From Jeotgalibacillus sp. S-D1 (GTDB lineage Bacteria > Bacillota > Bacilli > Bacillales > Jeotgalibacillaceae): a DNA stretch of 64,000 nt. A model generated the notes under the pieces. The model was not told where the DNA came from and did no database searches. It worked only from the letters and a program-made list of their open reading frames with translations. The stretch is taken from positions 62,001 to 126,000 of the forward strand of contig NZ_SMZR01000001.1 of the NCBI RefSeq assembly GCF_004358665.1, read 5' to 3'. Both the position numbers and the translations under genes were made by a program. The stretch's first letter is position 1. Every line of letters starts with the position of its first letter. This document shows, piece after piece, positions 43,305 to 52,072 of this stretch.

Positions 43305-44240
43305 TTATTCTTCAAAACGGAATAGATCACTTGATAAATAACGTTCACCCGTATCACAGGCAATAAAAATAACGATGGAATCTTTCGGCAGTGTTTTTGC
43401 TACTTCCAGTGCTGCAAAGCAGGCAGCGCCTGATGACGGACCTACCAGAATGCCCTCTTCACGGGCTAGCCTGCGCGTAATATCATAGGCATCTTCATCT
43501 TCAATTTTATGAATTTTATCATAAACGGATTGATTCAAAATGGACGGGATAAAACCAGGGCTTGTTCCCACCAATTTGTGCTTACCGGGTTTTCCGCCTG
43601 ACAGAACAGGAGATCCGGCTGGTTCGACCACATGTACCTGCAGGTCGGGATACTTTTCTTTTAGCACTTCTCCCGTGCCGGTAATTGTCCCGCCTGTCCC
43701 CGCAGTAGCCACAAAAGCGCCGAGCGGCTTGTCCAATTGATTTACCGCTTCCACGATTTCCAGAGCAGTGGAATTTCTGTGGGCATCGGGGTTTGCCTCA
43801 TTATCAAATTGCATAGGCAGGAAGCTGTTTGGAATGTTTTCTGCAAGTTCTTTTGCCTTTTCAATGGCTCCTGGCATTTTTTTGTCTCCAGGGGTGAGCA
43901 CGACTTCTGAACCGTAAGCTTTTAATAAATTAATACGCTCACTTGTCATTGTATCCGGCATAACAAGTATAGAACGATAACCGCGGGCAGCTGCATTCAT
44001 GGCAATGCCGATCCCTGTATTGCCGCTTGTAGGCTCGATAATGGTGGAGCCTTCTTTTAAGAGCCCTTCTTTTTCAGCCTGTGCCATCATGTTGTATGCA
44101 GCACGGTCCTTAACACTTTTACTGGGATTATAATATTCGAGTTTTGCATAAACAGTGGCTCCATTTTCAGGCTGCAGCCGGTTTAATTTAACAAGCGGGG
44201 TATCCCCGATCAAATCTGCAATATTAGTAACGACTTTCAT
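43305..44240 (-). CDS. ytkP: cysteine synthase (YtkP)
   Basis: PLP-dependent O-acetylserine sulfhydrylase (311 aa). PLP lysine Lys44 in PSKSVKDRAA; the substrate loop PTSGNTGIGIA, the PLP phosphate loop GTGGTITGTGE and GPSSGAACFAAL are all present. It makes cysteine from O-acetylserine and sulfide. B. subtilis has YtkP at this place besides its main CysK, so this may be a second enzyme, not the chief one. Start ATG with GAAAGGATG. Divergent from thpR. Confidence 0.94.
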   Translation of the reverse strand: MKVVTNIADLIGDTPLVKLNRLQPENGATVYAKLEYYNPSKSVKDRAAYNMMAQAEKEGLLKEGSTIIEPTSGNTGIGIAMNAAARGYRSILVMPDTMTSERINLLKAYGSEVVLTPGDKKMPGAIEKAKELAENIPNSFLPMQFDNEANPDAHRNSTALEIVEAVNQLDKPLGAFVATAGTGGTITGTGEVLKEKYPDLQVHVVEPAGSPVLSGGKPGKHKLVGTSPGFIPSILNQSVYDKIHKIEDEDAYDITRRLAREEGILVGPSSGAACFAALEVAKTLPKDSIVIFIACDTGERYLSSDLFRFEE

Positions 44241-44406
44241 TTAACATTCATCCTTTCAACCCTTCATCCGATACGTTCTACCCTCATTATTCTACCCTTT
44301 AGGCCGTTTTCATTCAATTAACTACTCTTATTTCACTTGATCTGGCTAATTTTCACGGAAAGGGTATAATAACACAAAAAGACAGATGCAGCTGGAGGCC
44401 TTAGAA

Positions 44407-44952
44407 ATGTCGAATCCCCATTATTTTATTGCGGCTGAACTGCCGGCAGATGTGAAGGAAAAGATTGAAAAGCAAAAAAAACAGTGGTCGGAAAAATTCA
44501 AATTTAAGCAATGGACCCACATGGAAGATTTACATATTACTCTTGCTTTTTTAGGTGCGGCAGATGAAAAAGAGATTGAGCAGTATCAAAGGTATTTAAA
44601 AGAAAAAATTCCCGAACTGCCTGCAGCAGATCTGGTCATTGAGCGGACAGATTATTTTGGGAGAGAGGCAAATCCCCGTATATTTTGGATTGGCCCAAAG
44701 GATGAACTGGGGCTCCAGACACTTTATAATTTGGTTCAGCAGATCGTCGCAAAAGCAGGTGGCACAACAGAAAAAAGACCGTACCGCCCTCATATTACCC
44801 TTGCAAAAAAATGGATAGGAAACGAGACTTTTCAATTGCCTGAAAGCATACAGGCCATTGATTTTACCGTTTCATCTGTTGCCCTTTACCGGATTCACCC
44901 CGCTGAATCACCAAAATATGAAGTGGTGGCCCGATTTATGATGCAGCAATAA
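44407..44952 (+). CDS. thpR: RNA 2',3'-cyclic phosphodiesterase (YtlP)
   Basis: 2H phosphoesterase (181 aa) with both catalytic HxT motifs: DLHITLAFLG (residues 42-51) and RPHITLAKKW (about 127-136). Opening SNPHYFIAAELPADVKEKI is typical. It opens 2',3'-cyclic phosphate ends and was earlier called 2'-5' RNA ligase. ATG 44407 has GGAGG 9 bases upstream; a perfect -10 TATAAT is at 44365-44370. First gene of a ytlP-ytlQ-ytlR run. Confidence 0.93.
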   Translation: MSNPHYFIAAELPADVKEKIEKQKKQWSEKFKFKQWTHMEDLHITLAFLGAADEKEIEQYQRYLKEKIPELPAADLVIERTDYFGREANPRIFWIGPKDELGLQTLYNLVQQIVAKAGGTTEKRPYRPHITLAKKWIGNETFQLPESIQAIDFTVSSVALYRIHPAESPKYEVVARFMMQQ

Positions 44953-44975
44953 AACCTCTATAAGGAGGGAAAGGT

Positions 44976-45944
44976 ATGGCTCAATTAATTAAGCTTGGTG
45001 ATTATGTGTCAAGATATGAGAATAATATGCTCCATTACTCTTCACAGTTTTCTCAGCTGAAAAAACAGCAATGGACAAGTATTAAAGAGCAATGGGAAAG
45101 GGGTACTCTTGGTTTATATAAAGAGGACACAGCGATAAATGAAGAAGCATCAAATGGTCTTTTAAAACGATTTAAAAAGAACTGGGATAAGCTTGGAGAC
45201 TCAAGTATTGATTCAATTAAGGAAGTAGTGGTCAAGCCTGCCATGAATCATGGAGTTTTTGATTTTCAACCGGTGTTTTATTATCGTCCACATACCTTGG
45301 AAGATCTTAAACATGCTTACATGGATAAGCTGTTTCCATTTCAGTTAAAATGGGCTAGTCAAACGCTGATAGAGAAGTCCTATATAGATTCAAAATACAG
45401 AAGAGAAGAACCTCTCAGATATTTTCTGCACCAGTTTCCTGATACATATCTACTGATGTATAAACCTGTCATTCTATTAAAAAATGCTCCGGTTGAACTT
45501 GATATACTGCTAATCACTCCGCTTCATGCATGGTGCATCCATGTGTTGGAAGAAGCCGATCGAACTGTTTATATTGGTTCAACTCAACGTTTTTGGACTG
45601 TAAAAACGGGCAGTCATGAAAAAAGAATAGTGAATCCTTCTTTATCACTGGACCGGACAGAATCCATTATAAAAGGGTTATTGAAAAGAGAGGCAATCGA
45701 TCTTCCAGTTAAGAAAATGCTCCTTTCAAGAAATGGGTATATTGATTATCCGGATCTTCCTTTTGGCTTAAGCCTTTTAGATAAGAAAAACTATGAATCA
45801 TGGTTTAACCACCAGCAAAGCAGCAATCTTCCATTAAAACATATACAATTAAAAGCAGCCCGGACGATTATGGCGCATACACAAACTACCTCTGTGCAGC
45901 GTTTGGAACGGGAAGGGGACGAAGAACAACCCCCTGCATTTTAG
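44976..45944 (+). CDS. ytlQ: NERD-like protein YtlQ
   Basis: A 322-aa cytoplasmic protein corresponding to B. subtilis YtlQ. The middle part VELDILLITPLHAWCIHVLEEADRTVYIG resembles the NERD nuclease-related core (D...LL...I..IE) but with a weak catalytic pattern, and SLSLDRTESIIKGLL follows as in NERD proteins. No function is known. RBS AAGGAGGG. It is 23 bases after thpR and 11 before ytlR, so the three genes form an operon. Confidence 0.85.
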   Translation: MAQLIKLGDYVSRYENNMLHYSSQFSQLKKQQWTSIKEQWERGTLGLYKEDTAINEEASNGLLKRFKKNWDKLGDSSIDSIKEVVVKPAMNHGVFDFQPVFYYRPHTLEDLKHAYMDKLFPFQLKWASQTLIEKSYIDSKYRREEPLRYFLHQFPDTYLLMYKPVILLKNAPVELDILLITPLHAWCIHVLEEADRTVYIGSTQRFWTVKTGSHEKRIVNPSLSLDRTESIIKGLLKREAIDLPVKKMLLSRNGYIDYPDLPFGLSLLDKKNYESWFNHQQSSNLPLKHIQLKAARTIMAHTQTTSVQRLEREGDEEQPPAF

Positions 45945-45955
45945 GAGGTGAGAGT

Positions 45956-46921
45956 ATGAAGATTATCTTGATCATTAACCCCGCAGCAGGAAATGGGCAG
46001 GCAATGCGTCTATTTGCGGATATTGAACCAGTCTGTGTTCAGGAAAATATAGAATATTGGGTAACGAAAGCACCGTTTGAAGCCTCCGGACGGATAAGAG
46101 AATGGTGCTTGCAGCATCCTGATGAATTGGTACTGTTTGCCGGTATGGGCGGAGACGGAACGATGCATGAGCTGATAAATGGTGCAGCTGGTTTTGAGAA
46201 TGCTCATATTACCTGTCTTCCTGCCGGATCAGGCAACGACTTCGCCCGTCATTTTGGTTCCTTCCCATGTACAAAAGAAACGATGTACTTATTAAAACAA
46301 TCGGTAAAAAATGTGGAGCTGCATGATCGTATATATTTTGAAGGTCCAAAAACAGGCTCATTTGTAAACAATATGGGTGTCGGTTTTGATGCGGCAGTTG
46401 CACATTCCTCCAACCGGTCTGCATTAAAAAAATGGCTGAATCGGTTCAAAGCCGGCAGGCTGGTCTATGTATTTTATCTTCTGCGCCATCTGTTTACTTA
46501 CCGGCCTGGTGACTTTCAGATTGAAATAGATGGAAAGACTAATAGCTGGCAGAAAGTATGGTTTATTACGCTTGCGAACCAGCCATTTTATGGAGGCGGA
46601 ATGAAAATCGCGCCAAATGCCGATTCACAAGATGGAATACTTGATATTATCGTGGTTCATCATTTATCAAAATTAAAGTTTCTGGCTTTATTTATCAGTG
46701 TGTTCTGGGGCGGTCATTTACGTTTTAAAGAAGTAGATGTTATCCGAGGAAAAAAAGTTGAAGTATGGTCAGGAAATCATGTGCTGATCCATGCGGATGG
46801 TGAAGAAGCTGGATTGATGTCAGAAAATGCCGGAATTCAAGTCGAAGTTTGTCAAAAAAACTGGAGATTAGTGAAACTTGAAAGAACTAAGGTCTTGACG
46901 AATGACCCTCCGAAACGATAG
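45956..46921 (+). CDS. ytlR: diacylglycerol/lipid kinase family protein (YtlR)
   Basis: DAGK catalytic-domain protein (321 aa): IILIINPAAGNGQAM (nucleotide loop), GGDGT at 65-69 (FAGMGGDGTMHELING), PAGSGNDFARHFG, and NNMGVGFDAAVAH, followed by the C-terminal beta-sandwich with ILDIIVVHHLSK. It phosphorylates a lipid or lipid-like alcohol; substrate unknown and distinct from DgkB. RBS GGAGGTGAG. Last gene of the ytlPQR operon, ending at a terminator. Confidence 0.92.
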   Translation: MKIILIINPAAGNGQAMRLFADIEPVCVQENIEYWVTKAPFEASGRIREWCLQHPDELVLFAGMGGDGTMHELINGAAGFENAHITCLPAGSGNDFARHFGSFPCTKETMYLLKQSVKNVELHDRIYFEGPKTGSFVNNMGVGFDAAVAHSSNRSALKKWLNRFKAGRLVYVFYLLRHLFTYRPGDFQIEIDGKTNSWQKVWFITLANQPFYGGGMKIAPNADSQDGILDIIVVHHLSKLKFLALFISVFWGGHLRFKEVDVIRGKKVEVWSGNHVLIHADGEEAGLMSENAGIQVEVCQKNWRLVKLERTKVLTNDPPKR

Positions 46922-46929
46922 AATTTTAA

Positions 46930-46974
46930 AAAGGATAGCTATTGTCTTTTAAGCGCCAATAGCTATCTTTTTCT
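46930..46974 (+). terminator. ytlPQR terminator
   Basis: GATAGCTATTG / CAATAGCTATC perfect stem with a 12-base loop, then TTTTTC. Confidence 0.88.
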
Positions 46975-47029
46975 ATTTTATTTAGAAAAAGTATGTTTCC
47001 TAAAGACAAAGATATAGAAGGTGAATGAA

Positions 47030-47833
47030 TTGGAACACTTGTTTGATAAAGAATGGGAAATCATGTCTGCAGGCGGAGCCTCCGGCGAAGCTTTTTTTGC
47101 ACAATTTCATGAGCAAAAACTGTTCTTAAAGCGCAATTCTTCTCCTTTTCTCGCTGTATTATCGGCAGAGGGAATTGTTCCCCGCCTAAAATGGACCAAG
47201 CGTCTTGAAAATGGCGATGTCATAACCGCTCAGCATTGGCTAAGCGGACGTGAACTGTCAGCAGATGAAATGACTGGAGCAAGGGTAGCGCGCCTATTAA
47301 AAAAAATTCATAGCTCCAAACCGCTAACCTCTATGCTGCGTCGATTAGGAAAAGAAACGTATGAGCCGTCTTTTATGCTGGAAGAAGTAAAATCCACTCT
47401 TGATATCGAGCTGACGTTATTAAAGCCGGTGATGGATGCTATTGATTTTTTGCAGGCGAATGTAGAGAATGTTGGAACAACAGAGTACGTGGTTTGCCAC
47501 GGAGATGTTAATCATAATAATTGGCTGCTGTCTGATGAAGATGAACTGTTCCTGATTGATTGGGATGGTGCTATGTTAGCCGACCCTGCTGTAGATGTTG
47601 GCATGCTCCTATACTGGTACATACCGGCAAAAGATTGGGAAAGTTGGATGAAGCAGTATGGCGTAGCTTTAACGAATGAATTCCGGTTGCGGATGAAATG
47701 GTATGTAGTCTGCCAGGCTTTACTTATGCTTCAATGGCAAAAAGAAAAAGGCCGTCTGCATGATGTAAACAAATGGATGAAATTTTTACAGCAAAGCTTT
47801 TACAGCTATTGTCCGACTGAGAAAAAGAAATAG
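47030..47833 (+). CDS. ytmP: phosphotransferase YtmP (APH/choline kinase-like)
   Basis: Kinase-like phosphotransferase (267 aa). The catalytic loop VVCHGDVNHNNWLLSD and metal-binding LFLIDWDGAMLADPAVDVGMLLYW are complete. QKLFLKRNSSPFLAVLSAEGIVPRLKWTKR is specific to YtmP. The phosphate acceptor is unknown. TTG 47030 is favoured (AGAAGGTG 7 bases upstream); GTG 47021 overlaps that site. Next to trmB, as in B. subtilis. Confidence 0.92.
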   Translation: MEHLFDKEWEIMSAGGASGEAFFAQFHEQKLFLKRNSSPFLAVLSAEGIVPRLKWTKRLENGDVITAQHWLSGRELSADEMTGARVARLLKKIHSSKPLTSMLRRLGKETYEPSFMLEEVKSTLDIELTLLKPVMDAIDFLQANVENVGTTEYVVCHGDVNHNNWLLSDEDELFLIDWDGAMLADPAVDVGMLLYWYIPAKDWESWMKQYGVALTNEFRLRMKWYVVCQALLMLQWQKEKGRLHDVNKWMKFLQQSFYSYCPTEKKK

Positions 47834-47890
47834 CCCGGTGCCTTTTTCTAAAAGAACCATTTAGAAAAATCATCCGAGGCTATTTTTAAA
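47830..47890 (+). terminator. long imperfect hairpin between ytmP and trmB
   Basis: AATAGCC / GGCTATT outside and CTTTTTCTAAA / TTTAGAAAAA inside, then TTTTTAAA. It overlaps the ytmP stop and could act as an attenuator before trmB. Confidence 0.7.
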
Positions 47891-47912
47891 TTGAATAAGA
47901 GGTGCAACAATT

Positions 47913-48551
47913 ATGAGAACGAGAAATAAACCTTGGGCTGCCGAGCGATTATCCGACTTTCCGCAATTTGCAGTGCCGAATCCTGACCGCTTAAAAGGGA
48001 AATGGACTGAAGAATTTGCAAATTCAAATCCAATTCATATTGAAGTAGGTACGGGGAAAGGTCGCTTTATTACTGAAATGGCCAGAGCCAATCCGGAAAT
48101 TAATTACATTGGAATAGAACTGTCTGAAAGCATCATTGTTACTGCGCTTGACCGTTTGATTGAAGTGGATCTGCCCAATGTAAAGCTCCTGAATATTAAT
48201 GCGGAGGATTTAACGTCTGTATTTGAAAAAGGAGAAGTTAACCGCGTTTATTTAAATTTCTCTGATCCATGGCCAAAAAATCGTCATGAAAAACGCCGGC
48301 TGACATTTAAAACCTTTTTAGACTTATATAAATCTGTACTTCCTGCTAATGGAGAAATTCACTTTAAAACAGATAATCAAGGGCTGTTTGAATATTCTCT
48401 TCAAAGCTTTTCTTCTTATGGCATGCTGTTAACGTATGTTAGCCTTGACCTTCACAAAAGTGAATTTGAAGGGAATATCATGACAGAATATGAAGAGCGA
48501 TTTTCAAAAAAGGGCCAGCGGATTTACCGATGTGAAGTTCGCTATCAATAA
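47913..48551 (+). CDS. trmB: tRNA (guanine-N7-)-methyltransferase
   Basis: SAM-dependent enzyme (212 aa) making m7G46 in tRNA. SAM motif [33 protein letters not shown], and the TrmB hallmark [29 protein letters not shown] are present, ending with [28 protein letters not shown]. Ends at a perfect 19-bp hairpin. Confidence 0.97.
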   Translation: MRTRNKPWAAERLSDFPQFAVPNPDRLKGKWTEEFANSNPIHIEVGTGKGRFITEMARANPEINYIGIELSESIIVTALDRLIEVDLPNVKLLNINAEDLTSVFEKGEVNRVYLNFSDPWPKNRHEKRRLTFKTFLDLYKSVLPANGEIHFKTDNQGLFEYSLQSFSSYGMLLTYVSLDLHKSEFEGNIMTEYEERFSKKGQRIYRCEVRYQ

Positions 48552-48598
48552 ATAGAAAACAGAACGCTTATCGCAGCGTTCTGTTTTCTATTTATCGG
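48550..48598 (+). terminator. trmB terminator
   Basis: 19-bp perfect inverted repeat (left arm AAATAGAAAACAGAACGCT), 6-base loop, overlapping the trmB stop. Confidence 0.85.
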
Positions 48599-48647
48599 GA
48601 TTTTAAATATGTTAAAATGGAAGCGTATTCAATAAGGAGGTAGTTTA

Positions 48648-49502
48648 ATGGATTCATTTATTTTTGGAGAGTGGACAGTCAGATGGCTGGATGGAGGCAT
48701 TACAAATATGGATGGGGGAGCAATGTTTGGTGTTGTGCCAAGACCGTTATGGTCAAAAAAATATCCTCACAATGATTTAAATCAAATCGAGCTGCCAACT
48801 GAACCGATTTTACTGACAAATGACAGCCATCATATACTAATCGATTCCGGTGTAGGTCATGGCAAGCTGTCTGATAAGCAAAAACGAAATTATGGTGTTA
48901 CAAGAGAATCGAATATTGAACGATCATTAAATGAGCTGAACCTTAAAAGTACGGATGTTGATATTATTCTAATGACCCATATGCACTTTGACCATGCAAG
49001 TGGATTAACGGAAATAAACGGAGATAAGCTGGTCTCTTCCTTTCCTAATGCTAAAATTTATACGTCAAAAGTGGAATGGGATGAGCTGCGGGAGCCCAAT
49101 ATCCGTTCTCGAAATACATACTGGGAAGATAACTGGAAACCCATTGAGGATCAGGTTATTACTTTTAACGAAGAAATAGAGATTATTCCAGGCGTAAAAA
49201 TGATCCATACTGGCGGACACAGCGACGGACATTCGATTGTCGTAGTGGAACAGAACGGTGAGACCATGATACATATGGCCGATCTTATGCCAACCCATGC
49301 CCATCAGAATCCTCTTTGGGTGCTGGCTTACGATGATTATCCCATGACGTCCATTACAGCCAAGCAAAAATGGGTGAAAAAAGGGATAGAAGAAAATTGG
49401 TGGTTTACCTTCTACCATGATTCCTTTTACCGGGCACTAAAATGGGATGCGACAGGCAAGGAAATGATCGACAGCGTTAAAAGAACGCCATTTACTAGAT
49501 AG
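48648..49502 (+). CDS. ytnP: YtnP-type metallo-beta-lactamase fold hydrolase
   Basis: Metallo-beta-lactamase-fold hydrolase (284 aa). Zinc motif HMHFDH at 111-116 (His111, His113, Asp115, His116), further His in [10 protein letters not shown] and Asp in [13 protein letters not shown], and His in FYHDS. YtnP of B. subtilis is a lactonase-like enzyme that degrades signalling lactones from neighbours. RBS AAGGAGG 8 bases upstream. It marks the end of the conserved backbone; the next sequence is a decayed gene and then the carbohydrate island. Confidence 0.92.
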   Translation: MDSFIFGEWTVRWLDGGITNMDGGAMFGVVPRPLWSKKYPHNDLNQIELPTEPILLTNDSHHILIDSGVGHGKLSDKQKRNYGVTRESNIERSLNELNLKSTDVDIILMTHMHFDHASGLTEINGDKLVSSFPNAKIYTSKVEWDELREPNIRSRNTYWEDNWKPIEDQVITFNEEIEIIPGVKMIHTGGHSDGHSIVVVEQNGETMIHMADLMPTHAHQNPLWVLAYDDYPMTSITAKQKWVKKGIEENWWFTFYHDSFYRALKWDATGKEMIDSVKRTPFTR

Positions 49503-49559
49503 AAACAAAAAAAGAGACTGGAACAATCTAGAACAAAGAAAGTAATTTACCCAAAAACT

Positions 49560-49845
49560 TGGTGCTAAACTGAATCGCACCTATGCGATTGCTGCAAATC
49601 ATGACAAAACGTCCGTACTTCTATATGCGGACAACTAAGGTTGGCCGGATCGTAGCAATAATGCCTGAGCTGCATGCTTTGGTAAATCAAATGATGAACT
49701 GCCTTTCATTGGCGAGCACCCTGTGAAAGAAAATGTATACTACTGCTTAGGCTTCGGTTGAAATGGAACTGTTTATTCGAAACTTGGAGCAAGACTGTTA
49801 TGTGAAATGATTAGTGGTGAGAACATGAAGATGAGGATATTGTAA
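49560..49845 (+). pseudogene. decayed FAD-dependent oxidoreductase (glycine/D-amino-acid oxidase family) remnant
   Basis: Pieces of one protein survive in different frames. GAKLNRTYAIAANHDKTSVL precedes a stop. YMRTTKVGRIVA follows in another frame and recalls the R-TTxDGRII block of DAO proteins. Then GKSNDELPFIGEHPVKENVYYCLGFG, an in-frame TGA, and NGTVYSKLGARLLCEMISGEN, which match the family's C-terminal D-LPxIGE...GFGGNG-YS motif. At least one internal stop and one frameshift are needed. Only the C-terminal third remains. Confidence 0.75.
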
Positions 49846-49872
49846 GGATTGATCAATAAGTATACCCCATTA

Positions 49873-49907
49873 GGGTCTCCTGTTTTCAAATGGGAGATCT
49901 TTTTTTG
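49873..49907 (+). terminator. terminator downstream of the pseudogene
   Basis: GGTCTCC / GGGAGATC stem with an 11-base loop, then seven T. It may be the surviving terminator of the decayed gene. Confidence 0.8.
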
Positions 49908-49915
49908 CGGAGAAG

Positions 49916-49944
49916 TTGAAAAAATCTGAATCTTTCTATATAAT
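49916..49944 (+). promoter_or_regulatory. promoter of iolB
   Basis: -35 TTGAAA (49916-49921), 17-base spacer, -10 TATAAT (49939-49944). Confidence 0.78.
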
Positions 49945-49966
49945 AAAATAACAACGTTGTTATTTT
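49945..49966 (+). promoter_or_regulatory. perfect 22-bp palindromic operator
   Basis: Two 11-bp arms, left AAAATAACAAC and right GTTGTTATTTT, with no spacer, centred on ACGT and placed directly after the -10, over the start point. It has the form of a LacI/GntR-type operator. A related site with a nearly intact left half lies at 56930-56951. Confidence 0.78.
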
Positions 49967-50032
49967 GTTTTTATAAGCTAATTTATGTTTTAACTTTACT
50001 TAAAAATATTAAACTTTAAAGGGGATGAAAAC

Positions 50033-50833
50033 ATGAAACGATTTATAAAGGGGCAGGACCAAAAAGGCTATCAAGATATTTTTAGTGAGCGGTACGAATT
50101 ATTGGATTATCTGGCTTTTGGAAAGTTGATTCTTGATCAGGGAGAATCCTATCATACAAATACAGATAACTATGAACAAGCACTGGTAATTTTATCGGGT
50201 AAGGCAACCATAGAGGCTGAAGGAGTTAGATGGGAAAAACTAGGAGGTAGAAGTACGGTTTTTGAAGACAAAGCGACTACGGTTTATGTTCCGTGCCAAT
50301 CTTCTTATGCTGTAGCGGCTGACACAGATGTGGTCATTGCCATTTGTAAGGTGAAAGCAGAAAATAAAACGGCTTCATTCGTTGTGCGTCCTGAGGATGT
50401 TGTTGTACACAATCGGGGAGAAAAACAATGGAATCGTACCGTTTTTGACATTTTAGCTGCTCAGGCAGACGGTAAAGTAGATCGAATTGTATTAGGAGAG
50501 ACGATCAATCATCCTGGTCAATGGTCTGGATATCCTCCTCATAAGCATGACGGAGAATTTGCTCCTGAGGAGCCGCATTTAGAGGAGATTTATCACTATC
50601 AAGTGAATCCAGAACAAGGGTTTGGTGTTCAGCATCATTACACGAAAGACGGGTCAATTGATGCTGCTTATCCAATTCGAAACGGTGACAGCTTTGCTAT
50701 TGATATCGGATACCATCCTGTTGGGGGTGCCGGAGGATATGAAGTCTACTACCTGTGGTTTATGGCAGGGGAGACTGGACGCAAGCTTTACCCTTATGAA
50801 GATCCAGATCATAAATGGCTCCACAACAAATAA
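50033..50833 (+). CDS. iolB: 5-deoxy-glucuronate isomerase / KduI-IolB family isomerase
   Basis: Bicupin isomerase of the KduI/IolB family (266 aa, IolB-like length). Metal-site motif YPPHKHDGEFAPEEPHLEEIYHY, further His in FGVQHHYTKDG, and GYHPVGGAGGYEVYYLWFMAGE are IolB signatures. In inositol breakdown it converts 5-deoxy-glucuronate to 2-deoxy-5-keto-gluconate. No other iol gene is present here, while a GH105 hydrolase and a sugar importer follow, so it may act on a related uronate as KduI does (inference). RBS AAAGGGGATG. Own promoter, operator and terminator. Confidence 0.9.
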   Translation: MKRFIKGQDQKGYQDIFSERYELLDYLAFGKLILDQGESYHTNTDNYEQALVILSGKATIEAEGVRWEKLGGRSTVFEDKATTVYVPCQSSYAVAADTDVVIAICKVKAENKTASFVVRPEDVVVHNRGEKQWNRTVFDILAAQADGKVDRIVLGETINHPGQWSGYPPHKHDGEFAPEEPHLEEIYHYQVNPEQGFGVQHHYTKDGSIDAAYPIRNGDSFAIDIGYHPVGGAGGYEVYYLWFMAGETGRKLYPYEDPDHKWLHNK

Positions 50834-50889
50834 ATCGATAAACTGCCAGCATGAAATGACAAGTGAGCATACCTGCGATCACGAGCATG

Positions 50890-50910
50890 GACTGCCTTGG
50901 CAGTTTTTTA
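50890..50910 (+). terminator. terminator between iolB and the creatinase-like gene
   Basis: ACTGC / GCAGT with a CTTG loop, then TTTTTT; a longer outer pairing AACTGCCA (50841) with TGGCAGTT (50898) is also possible. Confidence 0.65.
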
Positions 50911-50937
50911 TTCGCGAAAAAAGCTGAGGAGGGCAAT

Positions 50938-52017
50938 ATGACAACAATATTTGACAGGAAAGTTGAAGCGGTGCGAAATGTCCTGATGCAAAACAGTATT
51001 GAAGGTCTTTTATTTACCTTACAAAAAAATGTTTCATGGCTAACAGGTGCCAGAAGCTTTATTAATTCAGCTTCCGAAAAATCGATCGCTGCGATTTTGG
51101 TGACTTCAGATAAGGTGATCTTAATCGTAAATAATATAGAATCAAACCGTATGATAGAAGAAGAGATTCAGGGGACCATTGATATAGTAGAAACGTTTCC
51201 GTGGTATGAGCCGGAGAAATCAACTAACATTATACAAAAATATACCGATTTATTAGCAATGAAAGTAGATCTTGAGCTGGAAAATGAACTACTCCAGCTG
51301 CGATTAACGGTATTGGAAGAAGAAAAAGATAGTTTATTTTTACTGGGAAGACAAACTGCGGAAGCCATTGAGCAAACAGCATTTAATCTTGCAATTGGTG
51401 ATTCAGAGTTTGAGGTTGCCTCGTACCTTGCTCGGGAATGTCTCAAAAGAGAAATCGAACCGATTGTTAATCTCGTAGCTGCAGATGACCGGATATATCA
51501 AAGAAGGCATCCACTTCCGACATCAAAAAAACTCCAGCAGTATGCATTGCTGGTAGTATGTGGCCGCCGAAAGGGAGTATTCGTTTCGGTTTCTCGTCTA
51601 GTTCATTTTGGGAAGCTTTCTTATGAACTGATTGACCTTCATCGATCTGTGGCGACAATCGACGCCAAAATGATCGCAGCAACAACTTCAGGAGTACATT
51701 CACAGGAGTTATTTAATGTGATGCAAGATGCTTACCAAACAGAGGGATATCCAGATGAATGGAAGTTTCATCATCAGGGCGGGCTATCCGGTTATCATTC
51801 CAGAGAGCAGCTTTTGCTGCCATCAGATCCGTCTTTTGAGGTTAAAACCAGTCAGGTCTATGCGTGGAATCCAAGTTTGGCTGGAGTAAAGTCCGAGGAC
51901 ACGATCTTTATTGAGGGTTCCAGTCCCACGATCATTTCTTACACCGGTCAATTCCCAATGATTGAAGTAAATTTAGGAAATCAGCTGTGGAAACGTCCGG
52001 CGATTTTGGTGAGATAA
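50938..52017 (+). CDS. M24/creatinase-fold protein lacking the usual metal ligands
   Basis: A 359-aa protein with the two-domain layout of Xaa-Pro dipeptidases and creatinase: N-terminal creatinase-type domain (about 5-130, MTTIFDRKVEAVRNVLMQNSIEGLLFTLQKNVSWLTGA) and a pita-bread domain (about 140-359). At the first metal ligand pair, where peptidases have D...D (xxIDxGxxxxGYxSDxTR), it reads VVCGRRKGVFVSVSRLVHFG, with no Asp. The HHQGGLSGYHSRE region keeps His, and EGSSPTIIS replaces the last ligand block. It is therefore unlikely to be a metallopeptidase and may be creatinase-like or non-catalytic. ATG 50938 follows GAGGAGGG. Confidence 0.85.
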   Translation: MTTIFDRKVEAVRNVLMQNSIEGLLFTLQKNVSWLTGARSFINSASEKSIAAILVTSDKVILIVNNIESNRMIEEEIQGTIDIVETFPWYEPEKSTNIIQKYTDLLAMKVDLELENELLQLRLTVLEEEKDSLFLLGRQTAEAIEQTAFNLAIGDSEFEVASYLARECLKREIEPIVNLVAADDRIYQRRHPLPTSKKLQQYALLVVCGRRKGVFVSVSRLVHFGKLSYELIDLHRSVATIDAKMIAATTSGVHSQELFNVMQDAYQTEGYPDEWKFHHQGGLSGYHSREQLLLPSDPSFEVKTSQVYAWNPSLAGVKSEDTIFIEGSSPTIISYTGQFPMIEVNLGNQLWKRPAILVR

Positions 52018-52072
52018 AGGAAAAGAGAATTTAACAGATACCTTTTAACAAGCTAGAAGGAAGGGTTCCTAA

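Noticed and set aside
44365-44370. Full promoter for thpR at the perfect TATAAT
   Set aside because: The nearest TTGATC lies 22 bases upstream, too far for a normal -35, so it was mentioned only within the gene entry.
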